A stretch of 64,000 nt of DNA from Elysia crispata (taxonomy: Eukaryota > Mollusca > Gastropoda > Plakobranchidae). The stretch is from contig JAWDGP010003399.1 in the NCBI GenBank assembly GCA_033675545.1, positions 1,186,001 through 1,250,000 on the forward strand. The letters run 5' to 3'. Made by a program: the position numbers and the translations under genes. Below, piece after piece: positions 39,001 through 51,844 of the stretch. The notes under the pieces were generated by a model. It made no database searches. It was given only the letters and a program-made list of their open reading frames with translations, and was not told where the DNA came from. Every line of letters starts with the position of its first letter. Position 1 is the stretch's first letter.

Positions 39001-42000
39001 CTTAAAACTTATTTTATTTATAAATACTTTGAATGGAAACATTTTTATTTGGGAGAGTTATAAATTATATAGTTATGCTTATTCCCTTTTTGATATTGGT
39101 GTAGATTTTTATTTATTTGCTACATATCATTTTAAAAAGCATTCAAGCCAGTACTGTATTTTGAAATTTCAAGGAATCATTATTCAAAACATATGCCTAT
39201 TAACTACCTTAGAATTTCAAAAGGATTGTTTGTTAAGACATTTATCCACTTTTACGGGAGTCATATTTTTTTAACATCAAAGACAAAAGAACTATTTTTC
39301 TCCTTATGTTCCCTTGCAGCTCATTTTGTAATATACATTTTATCAATAACTGTAGCATCGTCAAAAAGGTCAATGAATTACCTTTCTTTGAGTTATAGTT
39401 AATGGTATTTTGAAGGTATATTTAGTGAGAAAAATATAATTTGGTGATTCATGCTTCTGTTAATGTTTTACTTAAAATGATATTCAGTTCTGTTGTCTAA
39501 AATCTTCAAATTGAAAGGGTTAAATCTTATTCATGATAGATCAAAATGTTTGATACCTTAAACATCTGTACAAAGTGATGACATGTAGATCTCCCTCTGG
39601 TTCTTTGATGAAGCAAAGAAATAAGTAAAAGGACCACAACAAAGATCCCGATTTCACATCCATCAGTTCTGAGCAATAGTTCTTAATTCTTGATACTGTT
39701 CTTTGCTATTAAAATTTTTTTTTATTGCAGCTATTGTCTTAAAATGTTTACTCCAACCTGTAGTAATGAATACCTTTCCCTTTAGTGGGAAAGAACCATA
39801 TTTTCATTGTCTCATAGTTTTTTAATTTAGTTAGTAAAATTTTGGTCTGACTGACAATTGAGTTAAGAAGGAATAACTAAATTGCTACCCACTACAACAT
39901 TTTAATCTCCAAAGTTTTCCCTGAAATCTTAAATATGTTTTGAAATACTATGAGTATGAGAAGTGCAACTGAATCTTGGTATCTAATATTCTTGTTCCCT
40001 TTGGGTATCATTTCTTTTTTCCTTAGAGACGATCCTACGTGGTTTTTCTGTGGCTTTACTGGCTGGCCCGCATGTTGGGAAATGTAAGCTATGAAATGGA
40101 CTTCTTGATTACACTGAACTTTATGTCGAATGAAAAAATCTTAAGTAATGACTTTTTGATCCTCTTATTTGAGATGCTGTTGACAGCATGATTAAATTCT
40201 TGGGATTGAGGAGTATTGTTCATCCTCAGAACCACCAGCTCTTCAACTCACAAGTAAATGCCAGAATGTAAGCATTGAGGGAATTAATTTTACATTACTT
40301 TCCCTTTAACTAAGTGTTACGTAAATTTCAGGGGAGAGAATGCTCTGTAATTTTACGGAATTCCATATAATTGTTTTGAACATTTGTGTGATGTTCTGTA
40401 AGTCTTGCCCTTGTGCAGGAGGGAAACTTTTGTCTGTAAGGTTAAACATGTAAAATTATACTGACAAGGAAATAGTAAAAATATAATTCTACGAGGAATA
40501 CAGTATTTTTTTTTGTCATGAGTAACTATCAACAATGGAGCTATAAATAACCAAATTTTTGTTCATACCTCCATTGTATCAACCTGAAGGAAAGTATAAA
40601 AAAGTGGGCGGTATATCAATGGATATTATGTATTTTTTAATCAATATATTTATTTTCAATTCCAATGTTGAGATTAGTATTGTAGTTGAAATCGTCCAAG
40701 ATATTGGTGTCGTTGAGTTGCTAACTTTATCACATTAGTCCTAAAAACTTCATTCACTGTATATTAACACCTAGACCTTGCTGAAAGGATCATTCTTAAT
40801 TCTTCAACTACAACTAGACAGTTATTTTGGTCAAGATACATTATTATAAGTCTAGATCTAGTCCATTATTAAGATCGATGGAAAATCCTAAATTGAGCTA
40901 GATCTAGATCTTATAATCGAAACCAGCCATGACAAGACAAGAGATTTTAATTATTGGTAGATCTAGATTTAGGTGATTTTTTTTATTCCTAAGTAAATAA
41001 TAATAAATCTAGATCTAAATGATAAATTGTTATTTTTCTTTTTACACGGCCAGGTGGAGCCTTATAAGAAGTTGAACATCTAATTGATATTGATCATATT
41101 CATAATTCAGCTTAATTATGTCTTAGGAAAAAAATAAAGATTAAGGAGAGCAATGCTCAATAATATGTAAGCAAGAATATAGGCCTTTATGTGTACACTG
41201 ATAAGTAAATCTTTATGGTGCCTCATTAGGGCCAGTAAAACAGAAAGCAGTAACATTTGGGAGGTATAGCTAACAGGTCAGCCAACCTGTTAGTCTGAGC
41301 ACATAGAAACAAATGAGCTAAATTAGTAGGAAAAAAAGGCCCACCAATCATGGCTCTATGTACAATCAAATTTTGTTTTAATTTAGTGGGGGTGGGAAGG
41401 GATCAGGGAGACAGAGAATGATCCAGCCTACGCCCTTGCAATTCATTGCCAATTTTAAAAAGTTACGTTAAAAATTAGGTTTTAAGTTCTCATCCCAGAA
41501 ATTTGCCGTGTAAAATTTCTTTGTTATAATGCTCTTCATTTAATTTTAAATCTGCTATTTCAATTCTCCTTATGGTTAACATAGTTTTAAAGTCCCATGT
41601 GGTTCCTTCTTTTTTTTAATCAAAACATTTTTGCTTTAAAAGATATACTCCTCTGATCATTTCATTCCCAAACTTTATACTCTATTCTAAACCTATTTTT
41701 TACATTACTTTCCCATTAACTAAGCGTCAAGTAAATTTGCCTTGTAAAAATTCTTTGTTAATAATGCTCTTCATTTAATTTAACATCCGCTATTTCAACA
41801 CTCCTCATGGTTAAACATACCTTTAAAGTCCCATATAGTTCCTTCTTTATTTAATCAAAACATTTTTGCTTTAAAGGACATAACTTCTCTGACAATTCAT
41901 TCCCAAATTCTATACTCTACACCAAACATATTTTAAGTCTCTTTAAGACAGTCATCGTGTAGATCAGTGACTGGATTATGGAATAGGTAGAAAAAGTGGG

Positions 42001-43518
42001 AGATAAAGGTTTACACCATTAGTCTAGGGTTAAGCTGAAGACATTAAAGGCTATTGCAAAGTCATAAGTCAGACAATCCAACTTGTGGATTTTATTTAGT
42101 TTAGTTTGTTTCTTACTAGTTGTCCAAGGTGAGATTAACAGGCAACAATGGTTGGTAAACTGAACCAGACAGAAGTTAGTGAATTGAACTGATTTTGTTT
42201 GCTGGTTTTACTAAAACGATAATTACACAAAAGTAAACAAGTAAAATGATTCCAAACTAGTTAAGCCTGGGACCAAGAGCAAAAGAAGATCCAGTTCTTT
42301 ATCCCCTTCCTTCTTTGAATGTTTCTCATATCTGTCCCTTCAATGTCCAACTATCAAGTGTGCTGTGTAATTAAAAATTTTGTTAAATTTATTGCTTTAT
42401 AAATTTACTTTTATATAACTGCGATTTTCTGTGTAGGTACTTAACCCTCCAAGTGTTGATGGGCGATTAGATCGGCCGTTAGTACTCTTCTGTGGCGTTA
42501 CGTCCGGTTAGGTTGGCCGCTTTTGGGCTGTTTCAGTGACAAAATACACACTATTTCATAAATTAACTTTCTTTTTTGTTCAAAAAGGAGACTTCTGTTG
42601 AACACCAAGCGAAATTTCATAGTTTGAACATTTGAAAGTAGATTTACACAAATTGTTTTCATTGCTCTTAAATTACCATGACGCCACACACCTTCATTTA
42701 TGATGCTTGTCGGGTTAAATGCTATTTTCTTAATGTACCTTAATGCAACATTTTTATTTTTAACTTATTTTATTAAATTCTTAGATCAAATTTATTAATC
42801 TTAAGAATTAGCATCTTTTTTTATACTGTTAATAATGATGTAAAAAATCATTAGTGGATTAAATAATTCAGAAAAAAAATGCTGGTATGGGTAATTTTAT
42901 GAACATAGGTTGACAGGTTTGTCTTTTGAATTTAGTGCCAAGCGATGAAATACCATCAATGTCAGTTTCAACTATCTACAGTCAGTTATGGTTGCCAAAA
43001 CGTGAACATTATGGACCTATTTACAGTTACAATCATTTACCTTGGCTTAAGGGTTACTCATTCATTGACATTAAAGTTATTTACACTCTCAATAATTTTT
43101 TTTTACAAAACTTGAGCAATTGATTCCTGCATAAATTCTGTCTTTTTTTTTTGTGTGTGTTTCCTCTACAATTACATATCAATATCACTTTCTGTCCCAT
43201 TGTTTTCATTTATACCTAGATATTTGACATTGAGAATGAAAGCCAGGAAAATGCAATAAAATGCCCAAACTTTTCATTTTACTTGTACCAAAAAAGTTTT
43301 TTTTTTTTATATAAATAGCCAACTTGACCAGAAACCATTTCCAGTTAGGATATGAATCATTTGTCTTAACTTTCATTTAAATGTTTTTCTTTTTACTTTT
43401 TCAGATTGGTATGGTGGTTTTGTTTTTCTCCCGATTGCAAGAAATTGAAGAGGAAATGGCCTATGAACTGAGGTTCTCAGACAGAAAATATGTCCATTCT
43501 TATTCTGCTTTATCATAA
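33065..43518 (+). CDS. Four-pass membrane protein, unnamed (6 exons)
   Basis: Six exons with GT/AG borders and matching phases: 33065-33136, 36587-36698, 37386-37474, 37935-38051, 40027-40083, 43405-43518. They encode 186 residues from MALLRRFF to YSALS. The start ATG has a good context (AAAATGG) and is the first in the exon. Four hydrophobic segments lie at about 8-41, 62-88, 93-122 and 133-158, with a short cytoplasm-like Arg-rich start. The hydrophilic tail (LQEIEEEMAYELRF) ends in a possible PDZ-type or sorting motif. Intron 1 is 3.4 kb and intron 5 is 3.3 kb. The layout recalls small tetraspan families such as LAPTM4-like proteins, but I cannot assign it. No enzyme motif is seen. It is divergent from MTIF3 and convergent with NARS2. 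Confidence 0.87.
33510..33536. repeat. AGATCT-type short tandem run
   Basis: Four tandem AGATCT units, imperfect at the edges, in intron 1 of the membrane-protein gene. The same words recur at 33039-33053, 40850-40910 and 41011-41018, so it is a genome-wide simple repeat. Confidence 0.8.
34621..34700. repeat. 41-bp tandem duplication
   Basis: ACTATTGGGTTATCCTGAAT then TGCTTAAGCTTATGATT occurs twice at a spacing of 41 bases, essentially identical. It lies in intron 1 of the membrane-protein gene. Recent by identity. Confidence 0.93.
35431..35898. mobile_element. Tigger-like MITE with CAGTTGAGTC ends
   Basis: A 468-bp element in intron 1 of the membrane-protein gene. The left end CAGTTGAGTCCAGATAGTTC and the reverse complement of the right end CAGTTGAGTCTGCTTATTTC agree well, and TA follows the right end. 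The interior has TTCGAAGTCGTTTAA and CCGAATGACTTCGAAATAAG words typical of pogo/Tigger subterminal DNA, plus a GT dinucleotide run near 35666-35688. Non-coding. Confidence 0.85.
41501..41940. repeat. 234-bp direct duplication in intron 5 of the membrane-protein gene
   Basis: Two units starting ATTTGCCGTGTAAAATTTCT (41501) and ATTTGCCTTGTAAAAATTCT (41735). They share ATGCTCTTCATTTAATTT, GCTATTTCAA, AAAGTCCCAT and TCAAAACATTTTTGCTTTAA. They are about 85-90 percent alike by eye. The join (ACATTACTTTCCCATTAACT near 41702) resembles sequence at 40293, so the unit may belong to a dispersed family. Confidence 0.85.
42441..42718. mobile_element. Possible piggyBac-like MITE bounded by TTAA
   Basis: TTAA lies at 42441-42444 and 42715-42718. 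The ends read inward CCCTCCAAGTGTTGAT and CCCGACAAGCATCAT, sharing CCC--CAAG. Subterminal inverted words TGTGGCGTTAC (left) and GACGCCACA (right) also match. It is 270 bp between target sites, with a GC-rich left portion. The TTAA target and CCC start are typical of piggyBac. Non-coding. The match is short, so this is tentative. Confidence 0.5.
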
Positions 43519-43887
43519 AGCTGATTTATCACAGCTTTTAACCTGTACATAACTGTCCTGTAAATAGACTTAAACATTCCATGTTCACTTATTCTTAATT
43601 GTGGCAAAACATATTGCATCATTCCATGTATATTTGATACACTTTTATCTGTTTTTCCCCCTTATAAATATACATTTAATAATACAGCCAATTTTGAAGG
43701 ATAAATCTATGATGCAATGCCTTACTTCCGAGATCTGTATGAATGAATAGGTTTTTTGAAATATGGAAATACGCTTAAATTTTGGGATCTGAAAACCATT
43801 TTTTAATCAAAATGAATTGCATTTTGATAAATTGAAAGGGACTTTTTAATGAAGATTGTTAATTCTAGAGATTTTGACATTTAGGGG
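43519..43887 (+). other. Membrane-protein gene 3' UTR and flank
   Basis: AT-rich sequence after the stop. No perfect AATAAA lies in the first 370 bases; TATAAATATACATTTAATAA near 43664 is the nearest weak candidate. The 3' end of the transcript cannot be fixed by eye. Confidence 0.4.
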
Positions 43888-44104
43888 ATGTTTGATACAG
43901 TTTGCATAAATCCTCCTACCTAGGAGTATGTAGCACAACTGCTTTTTGCAAACATAATTTCCCCTCCCCCCAGAATATAATGGTTATGCAAGGGTTACAG
44001 GATAGTGCTAGTTGTGTTATAATGCTACTAATTACTAATCTAGTGCACTGTGGTGTGTGTATCACCTTAATGCTCATATTTAAATGATCGGAGACAGTTT
44101 TAGA
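43888..44104 (+). repeat. Dispersed repeat, copy 2
   Basis: The second copy of the repeat at 30946-31195, same orientation. It shares TTTGCATAAATCCTCCTACC, GTATGTAGCA, TTTTTGCAAACATAA, CAAGGGTTAC, TAATGCTACT and ACAGTTTTA. No coding block like the one upstream of copy 1 precedes it. Confidence 0.72.
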
Positions 44105-46370
44105 GAAGTCTGGGAAGATGACCTATTTTCCCGACTAAAGCAAGGCGATTTTCAGTTGGCACAATGAAAACCATTGCTAGTTGCAGTATGACTGATGAAC
44201 AGCAGTGTTTGAGCTGTCTAAAAACCTCAATAATTCCAAGCATTTGGATACAGACTACTCTGTAATCTAGAATGGCAATGAAGCTGCAGAAAAGACTGAT
44301 GTGAAAATCCTAGGTCATTAGATCTGAACATTTCATTTCAAGGTGTTTGTAAGCTGAAAAATTACAGAAATGTAAATATACCAGTTATAAAAAGTCTACA
44401 AATGAGCTCGTTTTTCAGCTTAAAAATGCTTTTGACAAACCCACTTTGTCATGTTTTTTTTTTGTTTGGGGGGGGGGGGGGAGGAAACAAAAGCAATTTA
44501 TGAATTACCGAATTGTTGGTCACCAGGTGGGAAAGAAAATAATAAAACTATCAACGATAAAGATTACATGAACATGAAATTAAACCGGTTTGAAAGAGCT
44601 CAAAATCTTTCAAAGTGATTCACAAAGGTTACTTATCTGGCCATTACTCCAGTGAGAGAGATAGACTTTGGGTAAAATTAGTATTCTAGTGATAGTGTTC
44701 TATTCTAAAAAGATCAAATAAGATAAGAGACTTTCAACTTCCTTGATACAAGTACTGATAGTATTCAAATCCTGGACTTTTTGGTCTGCAAATAGACAGA
44801 CAATACATAGACATATTAGGACTTAGTAAATTAAAGATACCAAGACTTTCACTGCACTCATCTTTTCTCATGACATGGTTAAAGCAGTAGACGCTTTTAG
44901 CATAATTAGCTATGATTCTGTTTTCCTTTCTTTTTAGCTAGGATATGGGAGCTAACATTTGAAATTAATTTTTATCAGTTAAATTTATCGGTTCAGCCTG
45001 ATTATCTATGCGTAAACTGCAAATATTACACTTTTGTTGTACTATACAAAATAACATTCCAATCAGTGAGGTGGTATTTACTGTATTAAGGTTAATTTTT
45101 TTTGTGTTCTTCTCATATGTAGCATGTTGTTAAGCTTTAAAGCCATTCCATTGTCGTAAATAATATTGGTTTTTAAAAGATGTATACTTTTATTCCACTT
45201 ACATATATGTTTACATGAAGAATTTTTATAATTCCCTCCTTTTTTATTGTCTTCATTCATTTTTCAGCCTCCAGTCACTTGATTCATTTTTAATATTTCA
45301 TTTGTCTAAACTTGCCACTAAAAAGTTAATAATGAATGATAAGCTTTTATTTCATAGCAAATCCTTGAACAGTGACTTAAACTTTTGGTATGAGATTATA
45401 AATAGATATGCATAATCCAGTTGTCAATCAATATCAGCATATGTATCTAGCTATCAGGAGGATTATGCTGTAGATCTAAATTAATTTTGGCTTGTATGAC
45501 TGAGTGCTAAAACTGATTAGATATCTTTTCCATATCATGCATGATTATCCTTTTTTTTCTCTACTTTTTTACAAAATGAAGTTTAAACATTCAAAGCCTA
45601 AATTTGTCAGTAAAACCAAAATTGAAATAAATTGTGGCTTAATCTCTAATGGATTGATGTACTGGTACCACTAATTTTTTAGTTTTGATATATAAAAATT
45701 TAGTGTGACATTTTTGTTAGACAAATATATCTTTCTCTTTTTATAAGTTCTTAATTTGCTCCTTAGTCAATAATTGTTGTCAGACATTTATTCAATTATT
45801 GTCAAGTAAGCAAATGATCATTTATTGCTCTTTTTTTTAAAAATAAAATAAAAAGGAAAATTGTACATTCTTGTGTTTGTTGGGTCTAAAACAGTATTTC
45901 AAATACACACTGAATAAGTTTAGCATGCTTTTTATTTTTGTATACAATTACAAGAGGTTTATTCCAATTACCACACTTTGAAACACTCAAGTCAAAGATC
46001 AATTGGACAAGCCTGATCATTAAAAAAAAATAATTTTCATTTGAAGTTTTGCAAAATGTCAGGGTTTTTTTTTGCATCATCAGCCTTCCAGTTACACTTT
46101 ACCCACACAGAGCTGGAGTTGCTTAAGGATTGCTGTTTAGTCCTCTTCTTTACTTCAAGTCAATTATTATCTCTGTCCTTCTACATGCTTTGACCAACAT
46201 GTAACTTACCTAAGCTCAGAAGTCACAAATTAATGGTGAATTCAACTAAAACAAAATTAATCCATCTCCTTAAAAGTCTGACCACAGCAGTTTCTTCAGA
46301 TTCCATCAATTTATGAATTTCTTTCAGTCTTGGTGTCGAACAAAAGTAAATTATTTAACCTCCTGTCCTT
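44105..46370. other. Intergenic DNA, no gene seen
   Basis: AT-rich, with a poly-T block followed by a run of about 15 G at 44468-44482. No recognisable coding block. Confidence 0.5.
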
Positions 46371-46460
46371 TTCATTACCGAAATGGTTATCTAGGTGCAT
46401 TACACCAGAATAACCCAAACTTCTGGCCTTTGGATTATTCTTGTGAAAGCTTTTTTTTTT
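46371..46460. repeat. Dispersed repeat pair, copy A
   Basis: Resembles the reverse complement of about 48005-48090. Shared words are GAAATGGTTATCTAGGTGCA against GAAATGATTATCCAGGTACA, then CCAGAATAACCCAAAC and GGTTATTC or GGATTATTC. Both copies have an internal inverted repeat around GAATAACCC. Confidence 0.65.
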
Positions 46461-48004
46461 CCCCACCAAATCAGAATATTCAATAACATAACCACAACCC
46501 CTGAAGTAGTATGTCATACTAGTTAGGTAGCTTAGGTGCATCCAAAATAATGGTGTACAAGCTAGCTCCTATTATGATTTTATATTTTACAATTACACCC
46601 ATTCTAACCCATTGAAGGAATAGACTACATTCTCTAATCTTCCCCTGTGGAAGGGTTAAATTTAAGTGCAAATTTGAATATGGTGCTTTTGAACACAAAT
46701 TGTTAGGGCTAGAAATCTATTTCAATTTCATAGATCAATTCAATAAATTTATTTTGAATCATAATCTAGAGACTTAAGTAAGGGTTGCCTGTCGATATAT
46801 ATATCTAGGGCTTTGATAGAATTCAAATTTTATCACGATTTCTGTGTCAATGGAACTTTTTTTTTACAGCAATTTTACATTTTTATCACGAGCAATAAAG
46901 TAATGTAATATTAGAGCTAAAGCCAGGAAAAGTGTAACAAAGGAAATGCGATACAGGTAAGCCTACCTTGATGTAATGATGGCATAAAAATTTAAACTTT
47001 GTTTTAAAGCATCAACTCTAGTTTTCCATCATCAGATGCTTCAAAGATGGACTATGGGAAGGGTTACCATACAATGATACATATAATTTATTAAAATTTA
47101 AAAGATTTCAACTTGAGTTTAAAAAACCTCTGATTGAAGTCATTTTTCTATATTATATGTCACTTTTTTTCAGTACATTTATTTGTGGTGTGTGTGTGTG
47201 TGTAGCATCTCTACACATTGTTTTTATGGGTATATCTACTCATTTTTTTGGGGGGAGTGATTTTGAAGAAAATTTGCAATTTTGGGTTATAATACAAAAT
47301 TTGGTACAGTTCATGCTAAATTCCGCTGGACAGATTTATTGTTAATGTCTATTCTTAATACAGTATGAAAGGGTGAACAAGCCCGCCAGTCAACCCTTTC
47401 ACCTTAAGGCAAATTATCTGTTCTTATTTTAACAAATAGAACATGTACACTTGTAGAGGCCCTGTTTGTTAAAGGCTCGAATGATATTAGTTTTACACTT
47501 AAAGTTTTATGGTCAATTAATTACATGTATAATGAAATTTTAATGTGCAATCTTGTCTTCAGAGATTCTCTAGATTTAGACCTATGAAGCGGCATGGTCA
47601 TCAGTAACTTGCACTCACTAGGAGTCAAGGTGATAAATCTGGATCTAGCTTTGGAGATTCGATAAGCTTAAAATAAAATAGAAAAAGAGAGTCTATCATC
47701 GATTAGATCAAGAATTTTATTTACTGATTGATTGCATATTTTCTGTTAGGTTTGAATTACTTTGATCTTCTTGTTGTATGGAGCTTTTAACATTTTTGCA
47801 TGGCAAGAGGACGTCTGAAATGAAATGATACCGACATGAAATACAACTATCTCAGTGACTGACAAAGTGACAACAGTCGATGGGACACAAAATCAAATGA
47901 CAGCTTAATAAAGGAGCAGAAATAAGGCCTAGATAGTAGAAAGAATGAAACAAAACAAGCCCATAGTGTCACATGACCCTTAATCTTAGCACCAGAGAAA
48001 TTGA
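46461..48004. other. Intergenic DNA, no gene seen
   Basis: AT-rich, with a GT run at about 47187-47205. No coding block recognised. Confidence 0.5.
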
Positions 48005-48090
48005 AAGTACCTGAATAACCCATAGCCCAAGGGTTTGGGTTATTCTGGTACAATGTACCTGGATAATCATTTCCTTTTATTACATGAATA
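48005..48090. repeat. Dispersed repeat pair, copy B (opposite orientation)
   Basis: Reverse-complement partner of 46371-46460. It contains GAATAACCCATAGCCCAAGG followed by GTTTGGGTTATTC, which can fold into a hairpin. Confidence 0.65.
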
Positions 48091-51000
48091 AAGATGGTCC
48101 AAATGCTTAAGTGCTGTGGAAACATTTTAGTTTGCCAGTCGGTCCTAGTAACAAGATCATAAGGTCAACTGCAAGGGGTGTTTTAGGTGCATCTTTTAAG
48201 TAAATTCTTAAATTGAAAAAAAAGCAGAGCTGTGCAAGAATTTTGTTCGCATTGGCAGCCGTAATTTTTCCAGAGCATGCCAGCCGTTTCGAATTTACTA
48301 AGTTTCAATCAAGTTTGAACAATCCCAAGATCTTACCCTTTTATTTTAAATAAATGTGCTGAAAATAGGCTTCGTTTTCGTAATTGGTTTATGAGAATGA
48401 TGCCTATGAACTTCCGAAATGCTAACTCTCTTCAGTACACAGAAACTCCATTAAGCTAAAATCTTTTTCAATCATTTTTTTTATTTCTTAAAAATCTAAC
48501 TTTTTCCCTTTATATGATGAATCAGATTCAAGGCTTCAAACGAATAGCAGTTCTCAGCCATGAAAGTGGGGGCATAGAGCAGCCAAGTGGCTTATTTGCC
48601 CCTAAAATGCAAAATTTTTTTGAGGTAGTGTACCCTTGGACCACACCACAAACTGAAAAAAGGGTTCCAGTCTTTGGTGGTTGCAAATGCTCTTTTTGTT
48701 AAATAAGTTTGATCCCAACCCTGGGTGCTGTTTCACTGGAGGCTAATTGAATAAAGGAGGTCCAAAGCAATTTTCTTTTCAAGCTTTGGAAAAAAAATTG
48801 TTCACCAAATGTTTGAAAATGTCATTTTTTGTGGTCCCAATATACATACAGTTTTGATAAAGCTGTTATGTTGTGATGATAACGTGAAACGTTAATTGCC
48901 ACTGAAAGCAAATTTACAATGTCAAAAAAACATTCCCATTGACCTTTCCCAAGCTCCAAAGATAAATAAGAAAATAATGAAAACATAACATCACTATTCT
49001 ATTTAGCTACCATAATCCAAATAACTGGTATCTTTGAGATTCCAATTTGCATATATTTTTGTAATGTCTGAAAATAAAGAAGTACACAGTATTTAGGGAA
49101 CCATCATTCAGCATGAGGTAAATTATAAAATTCAATCATATCTTTATAATATGAAAAAAATATCAAGAAATTTAATAAAATGATGTGGTATGTTAAGCCC
49201 ATTATCCCTTTTGAAAGAGCTTGAACCACTCAGCAAGCATAAAGTAATTTTGCATATTAGAGAGTGCATACTTTAGATTAGTCTTCTTTTTACAAAATAA
49301 TAGTTTGCAAGTCTTTGTAACTCTAAATGAGGCCTGTGTCAGTTACACTGCTAAATTAAGAATAAATGTCAGAGCCTAACATTGATTAAGCTTGATTTTT
49401 ATTAGTTCATTTCTTTGAAAATTATAAACTTACAAATCTGGTTTTTTTTTTTCCACTGGTGTGCTTGAAAGGGCATAACTTTGAGATCAAAGTGTTTCAT
49501 TTTTCAAATTTTTTCTTTGTTTTTATTTATGCATAGTTCTATATATACAGCATCAAACTGATTGACAACATAATACATGTATTTTTAAATATCCTTTTAC
49601 AGGTATCATTCTATGGATCATAGTGTCTTAAAATACATGTAGTTTTTTCTTGCTCGAACATCTTTCGTTCATTTCCCTTTTAATTTCAAATCAATTTCTG
49701 GAGTTTTTTGGGACAAAAAATTAGCTAAAAATATTGTTCATTCTCACCAATTATGCATTGTTACAAAAGCTCAATGTTAATAAAAAAAAGATTAATATTC
49801 AAATGTACGTAGAAGTAACAACCTGCAAATAAAATAAATCCAAGCATGCCTGAACAATTACTCAGTATAATAATAATAATATTACTTAGAAACTACACAA
49901 TAATTGGGGAAAACAATCTTAAATAGATTTAACAAGCTGATGATGAAACTATTAGAAAATAAATACACAAAAAGTGTAAAATGCCGAAGCACAGTCCAAA
50001 AAAAAACTAAATATAACTCAAAGTTGAGGTACAAAATTTATTATCTTAAAAGCAACACGATATAAATTACATAAAACAATAATAAAAAATCACAGCCATT
50101 TCAACTCTTGACTAATCTTCAGGCAGAAACCAAAATTTGTCAGAAAAAATTTATCATCAGAGATACCAACTCCCAAGGTAGTGTTCTTGTTCTGTACTTA
50201 AAATGGTTTCTTTTTAAAAAAAATGTTAAGCCGGGGATACAACTGTGTACTAAAAACCTAAAAATGTGAAAGAAAGCATTTACCTCTTAGTTGACATAGA
50301 TAAAGTTTGTGTAAGTTTCATTTTAATAGATAATTATGAACTGTATCATGAGCATATTAAACTTAGGAAAAAAAAATTCACATCCAAGTGAAGGAGCAAA
50401 AAATATTCATTACTGGCACTTGAGTGTCTAGCAAATTTTAGCACATATCAAATAAAACCAGTATTGGTTGGAAACTCGTGTTGTAAGTCCTTAAAATAGA
50501 AATGTACACAGTAGATTACAAAGTAATCCATAGCATAAACCTATTTGTTTTATTGGAGCAGCTTTTTATTCCTAATCTTGGTTTCCTGCAAGGTTCAGAC
50601 CTTTACCATGGGTAAAAATAGAACTTGGTATCACTTTTGTTTTGGACTGTGTTTGTAGAGATATACCCTTATTTTGACGCACTAGTAAGAAAAATACTTA
50701 GCGCACAGAGGGGAATACCATGTAACAGCCAAGAGGTTAAGGGTCTTTTGAAAATTGGTTTTATTACTTTGAAAATGTGGCTTGCAAATAATATTTAGAT
50801 TGAAAAAACTTCCCCCCAAAAATTTGGTATCTTCCTTCACTAGAATGGCCTTGCTGTCCAGGTGAAAAGTGGCTTTCTATGAATATTCTTAGTCTCCTAA
50901 AATGGGCTCTAAATGGTTGTCTGAATGAGAAGGCATTGAGGTATTTGATTTAAGATGTTGGCAACATGGGGAAATTAAAACTAAAAAAAAAAACATATTT

Positions 51001-51844
51001 GTTAGTCAAAAGAGGAAGACTCCATTGTGCAAATAACTAAAATTTCTGGACCTTTTTTGAGGTCCTGACACAGGAGCTCAGAATATATAAATTCAGAACT
51101 CTTTATAGGAATCTCAAATTTTTCTGACTCATTTGTTTCACTGTGTAATATATAGGATGCAGATGATAATCTCCTGATTTCTAATAAGCAACTAGAGCAA
51201 TGTTTCACATTTTCGAAGGAGAATTGTATCATAACACTTTTAACAGCCTCAAAATATTTTTACCCAAGATTCAAGAAGCTAGCATTTCAGTATCAAAAGG
51301 TAAGGCAAGAACTCAAAAAGTGACTGCTGAAATCTGCAGTTACTACCTAAGAACACATTTTACTTGCTACAGTGAAAGGTTTGGCCACTTGACAATGGTT
51401 TCTCAAAGACAGCCTTTTAGAAAATTTAATCACCAATATCAATGACTATGCACAGGAGGTGAGCCAAAAAAAAAAGACCCACCTAAACAAAATTTGATGT
51501 TCGATTCATGGGAATAAGTTGGGTGGACTTCAGATGTTTAAATGCCCAGCTAGCTGTCATTGCAATGGGAATGGATCCTCGCCCAACTGATTACTGGTCA
51601 TAGAAACCCTATAAAGTAACAGGATAATACAACAGCATGGTGTCCAATTGTGTTTTGGACTGTCTGCCACCTGTTATAGTATGCTGACCTTAGTTCAACA
51701 CATTTCATCATGTCATCTGAACATCAATATCTTGGTAAATACAGACTAATTTTGAGGATTCCAGATTGGCACCTCTGAATTCTGATTGCTGTTTGCAGAT
51801 TATGCCTCCAAATAAAAACTTATCACAAACTTAAGAAAAAAAGA
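48091..51844. other. Intergenic DNA and NARS2 3' flank, no gene seen
   Basis: AT-rich with many A and T homopolymers. The NARS2 3' UTR must begin at 51844 and run leftwards. A minus-strand ATTAAA lies at about 51425-51430 and an AATAAA at about 50567. Neither is decisive. Confidence 0.45.

Noticed and set aside
38891-39274. 127-codon open frame in the intron after exon 4 of the membrane-protein gene
   Set aside because: AT-rich composition, Phe/Ile/Tyr-rich random-looking protein, no known motif, and it lies in an intron.
47847-48125. 92-codon minus-strand open frame
   Set aside because: It crosses the hairpin-prone repeat copy B. The similar frame in copy A reflects DNA repeat similarity, not a protein family.
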